Shown here one piece after another: positions 28,101 through 35,649 of a stretch of DNA of 64,000 nucleotides. Positions within the stretch are counted from its first letter, which is position 1, and every line of letters begins with the position of its first letter. The notes under the pieces are model-generated. The model ran no database searches, was not told the origin of the DNA, and saw only the letters and a program-made list of their open reading frames with translations. Made by a program: the position numbers and the translations under genes. This DNA is from Verrucomicrobiota bacterium. Its GTDB lineage: Bacteria > Verrucomicrobiota > Verrucomicrobiia > Opitutales > Opitutaceae. Where the stretch lies: assembly GCA_016222805.1 (NCBI GenBank), contig JACRQG010000005.1:176141-240140 (forward strand). Reading direction: 5' to 3'.

Positions 28101-28884
28101 CGCCGGCTACATGGCCAACGCCGTCACCCTGCCCGCGGACAGCCGCAACAACCGCGTGATTGCCCCCGGCTCCGAGGACATCATGGGGCCGACCGGCGAG
28201 AAGGCCCGGATCTTCCTCGCGATGAACGCGCGCCCCGGGATGGTCTACGATCAGGGCGTGAACTTCACCCCCGCCTTCCAGATCGACCCGATGCTGCCGG
28301 TGGCGATGAAGTTCACGATGACCTACCCGGACGGCCGCCAGGTCACCGCCCAGGGCACCGGCGACGGCAGCGGCTCCTGGGCCGGCGTGCCGTGGAATCT
28401 GGATACCCCGGGCGTGTATCGCTATTCGGTGGACGGCACGTGGAGCGGCTACAAGGCCCTCGTGCCCGGCCTGCCCACCGACGGCGGCATGATGTTCGTC
28501 ATCGACAAGGATCGGCCCGCCACGGTGCCGACGCTGACCTTCAACCTGCCGCCGACCTCGAAGTTCGACGCCGCGAAAGGCACGGTGTTCAACGGCACGA
28601 CCACCGCCAGCGTCGTCTACTTCGCGGCCGTCATCCCCGGCTCCGTGATCGGCCAGGGCACGCTCCCGGTCACGGCCGGGAAGTTTTCCTGCACCTTCGA
28701 CCCGGCCGCGATCCGTCGCACGAACCCCACCTACGACACCAACAATGTCACCACCGGCGCCGCGGAGTTGGGCGACGTGGTGCACTACACGTTCTTCTCC
28801 CCGCAGAAGGGCGCCGACGGCCAGGCGTGGTGGTCCTTCGTGCGCCTGATCATCCGCGGCAACACGGTGCACTACGCGCGGTAG
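25120..28884 (+). CDS. Large secreted protein with two verrucomicrobial GP-(S/G)-L beta modules
   Basis: A 1254-residue exported protein. The start is a GTG at 25120 giving a clear signal peptide (KRTLSGLLAIAITGLALRGQ). Residues about 55-190 and 190-325 are two copies of a beta module often seen in Opitutaceae surface proteins, with signatures VRAIGPGLAQFGVNSYLRN and LRGIGPSLQQLGVTDCVRD, each followed by a VxxGAFxLxxxxDAAL-like strand. The remaining 900 residues are rich in Tyr, Asp, Gly and short beta strands (for example YGQYTVRATGWTQDIWGNRY, AGVPWNLDTPGVYRYSVDGT) that resemble Ig- or quinoprotein-like folds, but I recognise no enzyme. There are no membrane anchors or sorting signal. It stands alone between an orphan ParB-like gene and a repeat-filled gap. 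Function unknown. Confidence 0.8.
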   Translation: MKRTLSGLLAIAITGLALRGQTTAVPAAQTVIRDTAWTSDVSTLVSANPRSARGTARLTNISVRAQAGSGAGSIIAGAAVQGTGSLPVLVRAIGPGLAQFGVNSYLRNVNLEVYRGSSLLAQTNTTGNGCAAASSYVGSFPLRERSVTAAGDAALAGQVPAGTVTAHCNPGTGAAGVALLEFYDATCTPGLASPRFVNISARARVEPGEGLMVLGFAVTGEGTVTLLLRGIGPSLQQLGVTDCVRDPVIELYSGTTRIASNNNWRGTDAAEANRLEGARMTVGAFALTSDNDAALLVTLSPGAYTLQVRGGSATDSGVALAEIHEIMRSGPDLLPAGVEANEVRFTDAGTTGLGTWRAEVITSPARWSPGLPLKVQARLTFSDALLAGLAAKGVTPDSFLLLVTAERVFDADGLLRLPSDERMSTLLTPTGLAIEGGVQGAVTTRYGYRFRTPVDELVTVPLAATQVVDGGRAVTFNVPTRLPENLPPGIYRLRLDYGVAMKTKITNLNAETFARRGFPVGPCDTESYSPLFPASARHVTGRMVDASTIRPRIPWVLLYAYNSNGYRGAVAAEDEATFALSARNLIQDDVILARFSETTTTSVNAYSLEPQFPTDTIFLRQNIPWDYTKGELSVQITQPDGKVVDLGTAPFVGQSGQWPTTRNTKFTQWRPPMYGQYTVRATGWTQDIWGNRYEGGGTYRFWIAKRMTLATATFQGQPYPVGNRYGRDIGLAPAVPADITVTATLLVNSDRANARTISYSGKATAGGVFGAAQGMKPLAFDAPGEYHAHVLAKYTDADGHLWVESMRHAGVIYPTDSPIVAHGKMLNVNGRLVERGETGKEGYLDPVTGVQRLEHIDFPYNAGDVLLIATEQHSANKIEPVLSWAQKVNPAPYDSKIQSIGYSNVRIQTSNGYTPHLFPEYITDLQYFYAAAPRPGFMGRFLVSEDGVRAPYWQLSPQSFGGQIGASSNGDSPGEIYRLLGGVVLRNQGQAPVYAGYMANAVTLPADSRNNRVIAPGSEDIMGPTGEKARIFLAMNARPGMVYDQGVNFTPAFQIDPMLPVAMKFTMTYPDGRQVTAQGTGDGSGSWAGVPWNLDTPGVYRYSVDGTWSGYKALVPGLPTDGGMMFVIDKDRPATVPTLTFNLPPTSKFDAAKGTVFNGTTTASVVYFAAVIPGSVIGQGTLPVTAGKFSCTFDPAAIRRTNPTYDTNNVTTGAAELGDVVHYTFFSPQKGADGQAWWSFVRLIIRGNTVHYAR

Positions 28885-29150
28885 AAACCGGCCGAGCCGG
28901 GGTCACCGCCCCCGGCTACAACGCCGACAGACACGTCCGACATAAGGAAGCCCAGTTGTAGCCGGCCACGTTGAGGCCGGCCCACCGCACGATCGCACCC
29001 GGAACCAAACCGGGGTCACCGCCCCCGGCTACATCGTAGGCAGGCAGGTCCGACAGGCGGGCCCCCCGGCCGGCCGCGTGTCTGGCCACAAATTCATGAT
29101 CGGCGACTGGACTCGCAAGGGGCGCGACGGCAGCATGCCGGGCAGCCAAC
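28885..29150. repeat. Intergenic region with one and a half family-B hairpins
   Basis: No gene is visible. A half element at 28891-28922 (GGGGTCACCGCCCCCGGCTA) is followed by a complete family-B element at 28954-29033, from TTGTAGCCGGCCACGTTGAG to GTCACCGCCCCCGGCTACA. The two right-hand arms are almost identical, as if one element had lost its left half. Confidence 0.7.
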
Positions 29151-30020
29151 ATGCACCGCCGCATGATCTTGTCTGCCTTCGGCTTCCTGGCCGTTCTGGG
29201 GCTCGTCGCGCTCTGGCGGACGGTCGCAGGCCGGGATGACTCGCTGGCACGGCTGCAGCGCTCCGGAGAGATCCGAATCGGATACGCCGCCGAGGAACCC
29301 TACGCCTTTGTCCGTCCCGGCGGCGAAGTCACCGGGGAAGCTCCGGAGATCGCCAAGGTCGTGGTGGCCCGCCTCGGCATCGCCCGGATTTCCTGGAGGT
29401 TGATCGCTTTCGAGGAGCTGATTTCCGAGCTGGAGGCCGGACGCATCGATGTGATTGCCGCCGCGATGTTCATCACGCGCGAGCGCGCCCGGCAGGTGCG
29501 CTTCTCGATCCCCACCTTCCAGGCCCGGCAGGCCTTGCTCGTTGCTCCGGGCAACCCCCTCCAGCTCCACTCCTATCAGGACGCGGTCGCACATCCCACG
29601 GCGCGGATCGCCTTGCTGGCGGGATCGGTGGAGGCGCCCTTGCTGCGCCTCCTCGGCCTGCCGGGTGATCGCCGAATCGCCGTTCCCGATGCCATCACGG
29701 GACGGGTGGCCGTGGAGTCCGGGCTGGCGGATGGCCTGGCCCTGTCCTCGCCGACCGTGCGTTGGATGGTCCGGTCGACGCCGAGCCCCACCACCGAAAT
29801 CGCCCAGCCGTTCCGACAGACCGCCGCCCCTTCCGGCGAGCTGCCCGGCGAAGGCGCGTTCGCCTTCCGGCACTCCGACCTCGCCCTGCACGCGGCGTGG
29901 AACCAGGTTCTTCAGGGCTTCCTCGGCAGCCGGGAACACCGGACGCTCGTCGCCGGCTTCGGGTTCACCCCGGACGAACTGCCCCGCGGAGCCAGCTCGA
30001 CGTCAATCGCTCCCCAATGA
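29151..30020 (+). CDS. Family-3 solute-binding protein coupled to a sensor kinase
   Basis: A 289-residue periplasmic binding protein of the HisJ/GlnH (SBP_bac_3) type. The ATG at 29151 starts a signal or signal-anchor helix (MILSAFGFLAVLGLVALW). The two-lobed binding domain follows: GEIRIGYAAEEPYAFVRPGG, the conserved EAPEIAKVVVARLG, and the hinge-proximal DVIAAAMFITRERARQVRFS, which matches the family pattern for polar amino acid or compatible-solute binding. No ABC permease or ATPase is nearby. Instead the stop codon overlaps the start of a membrane sensor kinase (ATGA, 30017-30020), so the protein probably presents a ligand to that kinase rather than feeding a transporter. That sensory role is inference. 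Confidence 0.85.
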   Translation: MHRRMILSAFGFLAVLGLVALWRTVAGRDDSLARLQRSGEIRIGYAAEEPYAFVRPGGEVTGEAPEIAKVVVARLGIARISWRLIAFEELISELEAGRIDVIAAAMFITRERARQVRFSIPTFQARQALLVAPGNPLQLHSYQDAVAHPTARIALLAGSVEAPLLRLLGLPGDRRIAVPDAITGRVAVESGLADGLALSSPTVRWMVRSTPSPTTEIAQPFRQTAAPSGELPGEGAFAFRHSDLALHAAWNQVLQGFLGSREHRTLVAGFGFTPDELPRGASSTSIAPQ

Positions 30021-31573
30021 CACCGGTCGCCGACTCGCCGTCATCCGCCGTCCCCTCCGGTCCAGGATCCACCGTCGTCGTCTACCGTTGGTTCTGGGCC
30101 GCCCTGGCCGCCGCCCTGCTGGTGACCGGCCTGGTCGGCTGGCTGCACTTCCAGCAGCGCCAGACGTTCGAACGCGAAACCGCCCAGCAGCGCCACGTCC
30201 GCCAGGCACGGGTCAATCTCAACCGCGGATACCTCCTCGCCAGCCTGACCTCGGACCCGGCCTTCCCTTTCAACCGCGACGAAGGCCTGGCGCTCATCCG
30301 GCAGTCGATCGCGGATTTTGCGTCGACGCTGAAGGATGTCGCACCCGACGTCCGGCAGACGGCCGCGGCGTTTCGAACCCTCGCGGGGGACCTCGATACC
30401 GCCCTGGCCCGGTGGGAAACCGAAGGCAGCCCGGAGAATGCCGCCGCGTTGCGCATCGCGTTCGGCCGCATGGACCGCCAGGCCGCCCTGCTCGACGCCG
30501 CCAACGAACGCCAGCTCCGCGAACTCTCCGCGCGGCAGCTGCGGACCTTCGTGCTGGCCGTGGGCGGCGCGGCCCTGCTCTTCGCCTCCGGCCTCGCCGC
30601 CATCGTGGTGGCGGCCCGGGCCAGTGGGCGGGAGGAAGCCGCGCGCCGGCGCGGCGAGGAACAGGCGGCCGCGGCCCACGCCGAGCGCGCGCGCCTTCTG
30701 GTCGAGGCCGAGCAGGCGCACCAGGCCCTGCTCAAGGTCGTCGCCGAGCAGCAGGCCGCGGAAGCCGCGCTGCGCAAGAGCGAGACGCGCTACCGCGGCC
30801 TGGTGGAAACCTCGTTCGACTGGGTGTGGGAGGTCGACACCGACTGCCGCTACACCTACGCCAGCCCGCGAGTGCGCGAACTGCTCGGGTACGACCCCAC
30901 CGAGGTGTTGGGGCGGACCCCGTTCGACTTCATGCCCGAGGCCGAGGCCCAGCGCGTGCGGCGCGCCTTCGAAGCTCTCATCCCCGGCCGGCAACCCATC
31001 ATCGCCCTCGAAAACACCAACCTTCATCGGGACGGCCGGCTCGTCGTGGTCGAAACCAACGGGGTGCCCATCCTCGGTCCCGACGGGACCTGGCTGGGCT
31101 ACCACGGCATGGACCGCGACATCACCGCGCGCCGGGCCGCGGAAAAGGTTCTCCGCCTGCGCGGCGCGGCCCTTGAGGCGGCGGCAAACGCCATCGTGAT
31201 CACGGACCGTTCCGGCGTGATCGAATGGGCCAACCCAGCCTTTACCGCGTTGTCGGGCTGGACCCTGGCGGAGGCCGCGGGGCACAACCTGCACGAGCTG
31301 GTCAACTCGGGCCACCACGACGCGGCCTTCTTCAGCCGGATGTGGGACGACATCCTGGCGGGGAAGGTCTGGCGGGGAGAAGTCGTCAACCGCCGCCAGG
31401 ACGGCGTCGTGCGCACGGAGGAGATGACCCTCACGCCGCTGGCCGACGAGAACGGCGTCGTGCAGTACTGCATCGCAATCAAGCAGGACATCACCGAGCG
31501 CAAGACCCTCGACACCCAAAGCCGCCACGCGCAGCGGATGGAGGCGATCGGCACCGCTTCGGTCGCGCCGTAG
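30017..31573 (+). pseudogene. Membrane hybrid sensor kinase, 5' part, cut in HisKA
   Basis: This is the front half of a two-component kinase closely related to the hybrid at 14709. It has a membrane helix (WFWAALAAALLVTGLVGW), a periplasmic helical sensor of about 130 residues, a second helix (TFVLAVGGAALLFASGLAAI), a coiled linker and two PAS modules (RYRGLVETSFDWVWEVDTDC and NAIVITDRSGVIEWANPAFT). The HisKA domain begins normally (HAQRMEAIGT) and then ends abruptly as ASVAP and a stop at 31571-31573, because the following 275 bases are foreign antisense sequence. The phosphoacceptor His, which follows GTLASG in relatives, is missing. The gene start overlaps the solute-binding protein stop. 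As it stands it cannot work as a kinase; an assembly chimera remains possible. Confidence 0.88.
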
Positions 31574-31830
31574 GGGGTGTGGATCTCGGCGCCTTCGGCG
31601 AGCAGGGGCTGAAAAAGCGCGATGGTGCGCGCCTGCACCGGCGCCCCGGCCGAGATCACCCGCTTCAAAGAGGGCAGCCGCAGGCCCCGCGAGCTTCCGT
31701 AGGCGCCCAAGCGGTCCAGCAGCGCCGGCGAGGCGAACATGTTGGTGACGCCCTGATCGGAGATGGCCTCGATCAGCCGCTCGGGGTTGGCCCGGGCCGG
31801 CCGGGTGGGGTCCATCTCCGGCACCACCAA
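31543..31830 (-). pseudogene. Antisense fragment of an OleC-like AMP-dependent acyl ligase
   Basis: Read on the minus strand, about 90 residues match the middle of OleC/fatty-acid AMP-ligase proteins: [60 protein letters not shown] and EIHTPYGATEAVPIASI. The last holds the YGATE adenylation motif. Neither the beginning nor the end of such a protein (normally well over 500 residues) is present, so this is an insert, not a gene. It sits exactly where the HisKA and early HATPase of the surrounding kinase should be. At the left junction, the 12-18 bases ending at 31554 fit both the kinase motif MEAIGT on plus and the ligase motif VPIASI on minus. Confidence 0.8.
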
Positions 31831-32602
31831 CCTCTGCGTCAACGCCCGCGACGCGATGCCGGAGGGCGGTCATCTGACCCTGCGGGCCGCCGTGGTAAAC
31901 CTGCCGGCGGGCGCCCCGGAATTGCCGCCGGGCGTCAGTCCGGGGACCTTTGTCCGAATCGAGGTGGACGACACCGGTCGCGGGATCCCGCTGGAGATTC
32001 GCCACCGCATCTTTGATCCCTTCTTCACCACCAAGCCCCTGGGCAAGGGCACCGGCCTCGGGCTGTCGACCGCGCAGGGCATCGTCCGCGGCCACGGTGG
32101 CTTCATCACGCTCGATTCCGAACCCGGACAGGGCTCCACCTTTGGCGTGTACCTGCCGGCGGACGCGGACGCCGAAGCCGCCCCGGCCATCGAAGCCGCT
32201 CCGCGGGCAACGACGGGGGCGGGGCGCACCCTCCTCGTGGTCGACGACGAGCGGCCAGTCCGTCGGGCGTTCAGCCTGCTGCTCGAGCAGCACGGCTACC
32301 GCGTCCTGACCGCGGTCAACGGCAAGGATGGGCTCGCGCAGTTCCTGGAACACCGCGCGGCGATCCGTCTCGTGCTCACCGACCTGATGATGCCCGTGAT
32401 GAACGGCCTCGCCCTCGTGAAGGCCATCCGCGCCGTGGATCCCGACATCCCCCTCGTGGCGGCCAGCGGCCTCGGCGATCTGGAGAAAGGCCCCGAGCTG
32501 GCCGCGCTGGGGGTGAGGCGCATCCTGTCCAAGCCTTGTTCCGCGGAGACGCTCCTGGAGGCGATCGAGGAGCAACTCGGCGCCGGAGAGACACCGCGCT
32601 GA
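31827..32602 (+). pseudogene. Hybrid sensor kinase, 3' part: HATPase core and receiver
   Basis: The second half of the kinase begun at 30017. It resumes in the N-box of the HATPase domain ([14 protein letters not shown]), continues with [10 protein letters not shown] and [17 protein letters not shown], and ends in a receiver domain with a normal acceptor site ([13 protein letters not shown], conserved Lys in [11 protein letters not shown]). An open frame from 31763 would give a 279-residue product, but its first 22 residues are antisense ligase sequence. Compared with the paralogue at 14709, about 113 residues are lost, including the phosphoacceptor His. The receiver itself looks intact and could still be made if translation restarts. 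Confidence 0.85.
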
Positions 32603-32733
32603 CGGCGGCCTCGCCCTCCGCGTCTCCCGCGCCGCGATCCCGGGCGCCGCCCGACGCTCCCGGGGGTCGAGCGGCTGCGATCGAAGGGCTCGACAACCGG
32701 GCCCGCTCTGCCACCGACTGAGCAGGTTCCGCC

Positions 32734-33909
32734 ATGCGCCCCTCCCCGCTCCTGCCTCGCTACCTCCCTGCCCTCCTTGCCCTCCTCGTGGGGATTCTCC
32801 CGACGTCCAGTCGGGCCGCGCCCCGACCGGTGGTGCTTCGTTCCGGTCCCGCCGAGGCCGTGGGAATGGATGCCGCGACCCTGGCCCAAGGGGTCGAACT
32901 CTATCGGCGGGCGGTCGCGCGCGGGGAGTTGCGCGGCGCGGTTTTGATGGTCGCGCGCCGCGGCACCATCGTCCTCCACGAGGCAATCGGCTGGAGAAAT
33001 GTCGAACAGCGGCTGCCGATGGAGAAGGACACGCTCTTCCGGATGGCCTCCAACACCAAGCCGGTGGTCGCCTCCGCGATCCTGCTGCTCGAACACGAGG
33101 GACGGCTGAGCGTCGATGACCGCGTGGGGCAGCACCTCCCCGCCTTCGCCAACGACCGCTGGCGGGAGGTCACCCTCGCCCACCTCCTCTCCCATTCCTC
33201 CGGGCTGCGCCTCAACCGGATCTTCCTGCCGTTTGATGATGACGAAGGCCGGGGCCTGCCCCGCACACTCCAGGCCGCCGTCGGACGCTTCGCTGCGATC
33301 GGGCCCGAAGTCGCGCCCGGCACCTCCTACAGCTACAACAACGCCGGCTACAATACCCTTGGGGCGGTGATCGAGGTCGCGGCGGGCCAGCCGCTCGAGG
33401 ATTTTCTCCGCGCCCGGTTCTACGAACCCCTGCGCATGCGCGACACCCTGAACCACGAGGATCCGGACAAGCTGGACCGCATGGCCACCGTGTACCGGGG
33501 CACCAAGGGCAAGGACGGCAAGATTGCCTGGAAGCGGGGTTTCACGCCGGGCGACCCGCCCGACTTTCCCGTCATCCGGGCCTCCGGAGGGATGATCTCC
33601 ACCGCGATCGACTACGCGCGCTTTCTCCAGATGTACCTGAATGGCGGCGAGTATGACGGCGTCCGCGTGCTGCCGGCCGGCATCGTCGCAAAGGCCACGC
33701 AGCCCCGCATCGCCGCGGGCAAGGAGGGTTCGTACGGCTACGGCTGGATGGTTGCCAGTGACGGCGTGCACGGGCACGGCGGCTCCGACGGCACCTATGC
33801 CTGGGTCGATCCCCGGCGTGAGCTCTTCGGCCTGATCTTCACGCAGAGCCCCGGCGGTCTCAACCCGCGCGACGAGTTCAAGCGCCTCGTCGCCGCCGCC
33901 GTGCGATAG
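32734..33909 (+). CDS. Secreted serine hydrolase, beta-lactamase/esterase (class C-like) family
   Basis: A 391-residue exported enzyme of the beta-lactamase-related family, which contains esterases, D-aminopeptidases and penicillin-binding-protein-like hydrolases. The signal peptide is MRPSPLLPRYLPALLALLVG with cleavage near SSRAAP. The nucleophile motif SxxK is S106-N-T-K109 (LFRMASNTKPVVAS), the second motif YxN is Y201-N-N203 (SYSYNNAGYNTLG), and the third, KTG-like box appears as HGHGGSDGTYAW. These place it closer to EstB-type esterases than to true beta-lactamases. It stands alone after the broken kinase. The physiological substrate is unknown. Confidence 0.9.
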   Translation: MRPSPLLPRYLPALLALLVGILPTSSRAAPRPVVLRSGPAEAVGMDAATLAQGVELYRRAVARGELRGAVLMVARRGTIVLHEAIGWRNVEQRLPMEKDTLFRMASNTKPVVASAILLLEHEGRLSVDDRVGQHLPAFANDRWREVTLAHLLSHSSGLRLNRIFLPFDDDEGRGLPRTLQAAVGRFAAIGPEVAPGTSYSYNNAGYNTLGAVIEVAAGQPLEDFLRARFYEPLRMRDTLNHEDPDKLDRMATVYRGTKGKDGKIAWKRGFTPGDPPDFPVIRASGGMISTAIDYARFLQMYLNGGEYDGVRVLPAGIVAKATQPRIAAGKEGSYGYGWMVASDGVHGHGGSDGTYAWVDPRRELFGLIFTQSPGGLNPRDEFKRLVAAAVR

Positions 33910-33950
33910 GCGCCCGCGAGCCTCCGGCCGTCAACGCCGCGGCCCTGCCT

Positions 33951-35324
33951 TCAGTCGAGCCTCACGCGCGCGTAGCAGATCGTGTTCGCCGCTCCCCCGC
34001 GCATGCCGAGCAGTTCCAGCCACGGTGAGGGCGCGCTGCCCGCCCGCTCGGTCGCGGTGAAGAAGCTGCGGAAAGGCTGCGCCAGGGGCAATCGCACGAC
34101 CTTTCCCGCCGTGCCGTCGGCCGGGATTTCCTCCAGCCGATTCTCCGCCACCCGTCGTCCGTCCGCCAGGCCGGCGACATGATACACCGCGAACAGCCGG
34201 CCGTCCGGGGTGGCGTGGAACCGCCCGGAGGCCGCGATCAACCCCGGACGATCCTCGTTCGACTCCACCAGCGCGCGCCGGTGCACCACCCGACCTTCCT
34301 TCACGACGGCGTGCACGAGCGCGTGGCTCTGTTTCGCTTCCGGGAAGAACCGCGCCCGCAGGCGCTCGTCGAGGGCCCGCTCACTCCAGAGGAGGTGGAC
34401 TGCCCCGTCCGGGGAAAGCCAGAGATCGCACGGGGACATCCAGCCGCAGGTCCGGTCGCGGCTGGCGACTTCAACCCACTCCCTGAACGGCTCACCGGCG
34501 ATGTCCCGCGTCCAGGTGTAGAAGAGGCGACGGAAATCATAGTCCCATTCCCGGCCGGTCAGTTCCCGCTTGTACGCGCGCCAGGCCGTGTACGGCTCGA
34601 CGATGTCGCTGACCCCGAAGAAGTGCACGGCGCGACCGCGCAGCGCGACGGCCGGATAGCAGATGCGAATCGGCTGCGGCTTGTCGTAGCCCGCGCCCCA
34701 CGGCCACGGCAGCCGCCCCTGCGCACTCCACCGGCCCGACCGATCCCGAAAGGTCCATTCCGCGTGCGTGTAGCCGATGTTCTGGAAGAGCACACACTCC
34801 CCCGCCGCACCGTCCGCGGCGAAGCTCCGGTACGAGTGTTCGGTGAAGGCCGGTGTGCCGGCCCAGACGGGGCCCAGCGCAACGGGTGCCGCCCGGGGCT
34901 CCGCCGCGGCAAAGCGCCACACCTCCGGTCGCGCGGGCCCGCCCCGGCCCGGCGGCGTTTCCCCGATCGCGGGATTGGCGGAGAGAAGCACGCTGCCGTC
35001 GCGAAAGATCGCCAGCGGGGCGGGTTCGCGCGTCCGCGCCCCATCCTCGTGCACCCGCTCCCAGCCCGCCGCTCCGCGGCGCAGCAGGAACCAGCGGCAG
35101 TTGTTCAACGGCTCCACGCCCGGGATGACCTCGATCCCGCTGGCGAAGACCGTCTCGCCCACCCGCACCAAACAGGTCGACCCCGCGCACCAGAGGGGGC
35201 CGGCCCCGTTCCGGGCGTCCGTGAACGCATACACCTCCTCCTCCACCTCGACGACCGGCTTCAGCTCGCGCGCCGGCAACCCGCCGGCGACCACCAGTCC
35301 GAAAAGCACCGCCCGGAACCACAT
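33951..35324 (-). CDS. Secreted protein of unknown function, possible beta-propeller
   Basis: A 457-residue protein with a short signal peptide from the ATG at 35324 (MWFRAVLFGLVVAGGLPARE). The open frame continues 78 codons upstream, but that part is translated from a MITE-like repeat. The mature protein has repeated tryptophan- and aspartate-rich strands (GPLWCAGSTCLVRVGETVFA, HSYRSFAADGAAGECVLFQN, DLWLSPDGAVHLLWSERALD, GRFHATPDGRLFAVYHVAG) spaced like blades of a sialidase- or BNR-type propeller. No catalytic Asp-box set could be confirmed. It converges with the serine hydrolase gene, 41 bases away. Function unknown. Confidence 0.75.
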   Translation of the reverse strand: MWFRAVLFGLVVAGGLPARELKPVVEVEEEVYAFTDARNGAGPLWCAGSTCLVRVGETVFASGIEVIPGVEPLNNCRWFLLRRGAAGWERVHEDGARTREPAPLAIFRDGSVLLSANPAIGETPPGRGGPARPEVWRFAAAEPRAAPVALGPVWAGTPAFTEHSYRSFAADGAAGECVLFQNIGYTHAEWTFRDRSGRWSAQGRLPWPWGAGYDKPQPIRICYPAVALRGRAVHFFGVSDIVEPYTAWRAYKRELTGREWDYDFRRLFYTWTRDIAGEPFREWVEVASRDRTCGWMSPCDLWLSPDGAVHLLWSERALDERLRARFFPEAKQSHALVHAVVKEGRVVHRRALVESNEDRPGLIAASGRFHATPDGRLFAVYHVAGLADGRRVAENRLEEIPADGTAGKVVRLPLAQPFRSFFTATERAGSAPSPWLELLGMRGGAANTICYARVRLD

Positions 35325-35379
35325 CCCGACAGCAGAAGGTCCTCCCCCGGCCCTGTCGAGCCGGAGGAATTTTGTGGAA

Positions 35380-35506
35380 AACCACGACGGGACACGAATC
35401 GCCACGATGGATCGCCCGGCACGCCGCGTTCGCCTTCGGGTGGGCGGCAAGACCTCCGTCTTCGCCGGGCACCTCCATTCGTGCTTGTTCGGGTCCATGC
35501 GTGGTT
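35380..35506 (-). mobile_element. MITE-like 127-bp element, copy 1 (minus orientation)
   Basis: The element has ends AACCAC...GTGGTT and is 127 bases long. It is the reverse complement of, and the same length as, the element at 53478-53604. Shared internal blocks include the 20 bases read on minus as CGTGCCGGGCGATCCATCGT (CGCGCCGGGCGATCCTTCGT in copy 2). It encodes no protein. It lies between divergent genes, 55 bases before the 33951-35324 gene start and 144 bases before the TonB-dependent receptor start. Confidence 0.7.
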
Positions 35507-35553
35507 CAACTGCCGGGAGACGGATCGAGCCCTCGGCACCCGGGCCAAAGACG

Positions 35554-35571
35554 TTCAACAGCTTGATTAAG
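35554..35571 (+). promoter_or_regulatory. Possible operator TTCAACAGCTTGATTAAG upstream of receptor gene
   Basis: An 18-base sequence, 79 bases before the TonB-dependent receptor start, recurs with one change (G for T) at 40899-40916, in the divergent promoter region of the GH28 operon. Its core TCAAcagcTTGA is a partial inverted repeat. Both sites flank genes around the LacI-type regulator at 38689, so this may be its operator. Inference from two sites only. Confidence 0.4.
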
Positions 35572-35649
35572 GGGGAGGTTTACCCTGACTTTCCACCCTA
35601 CACGCTCGGGGACGGCACCCGCCCGTCCCCCCTCCCCACCCCATCCGCC

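Noticed and set aside
31543-31842. Functional acyl-CoA/AMP ligase gene
   Set aside because: Only about 90 internal residues are present, without start, stop or the remaining adenylation motifs.
32734-33909. True class C beta-lactamase
   Set aside because: SxxK and YxN are present, but the third motif is HGG rather than KTG, which is more like esterases of the same fold.
35325-35558. 78-codon N-terminal extension of the secreted 33951-35324 protein
   Set aside because: It is translated from the MITE-like element; the signal peptide starts at 35324.
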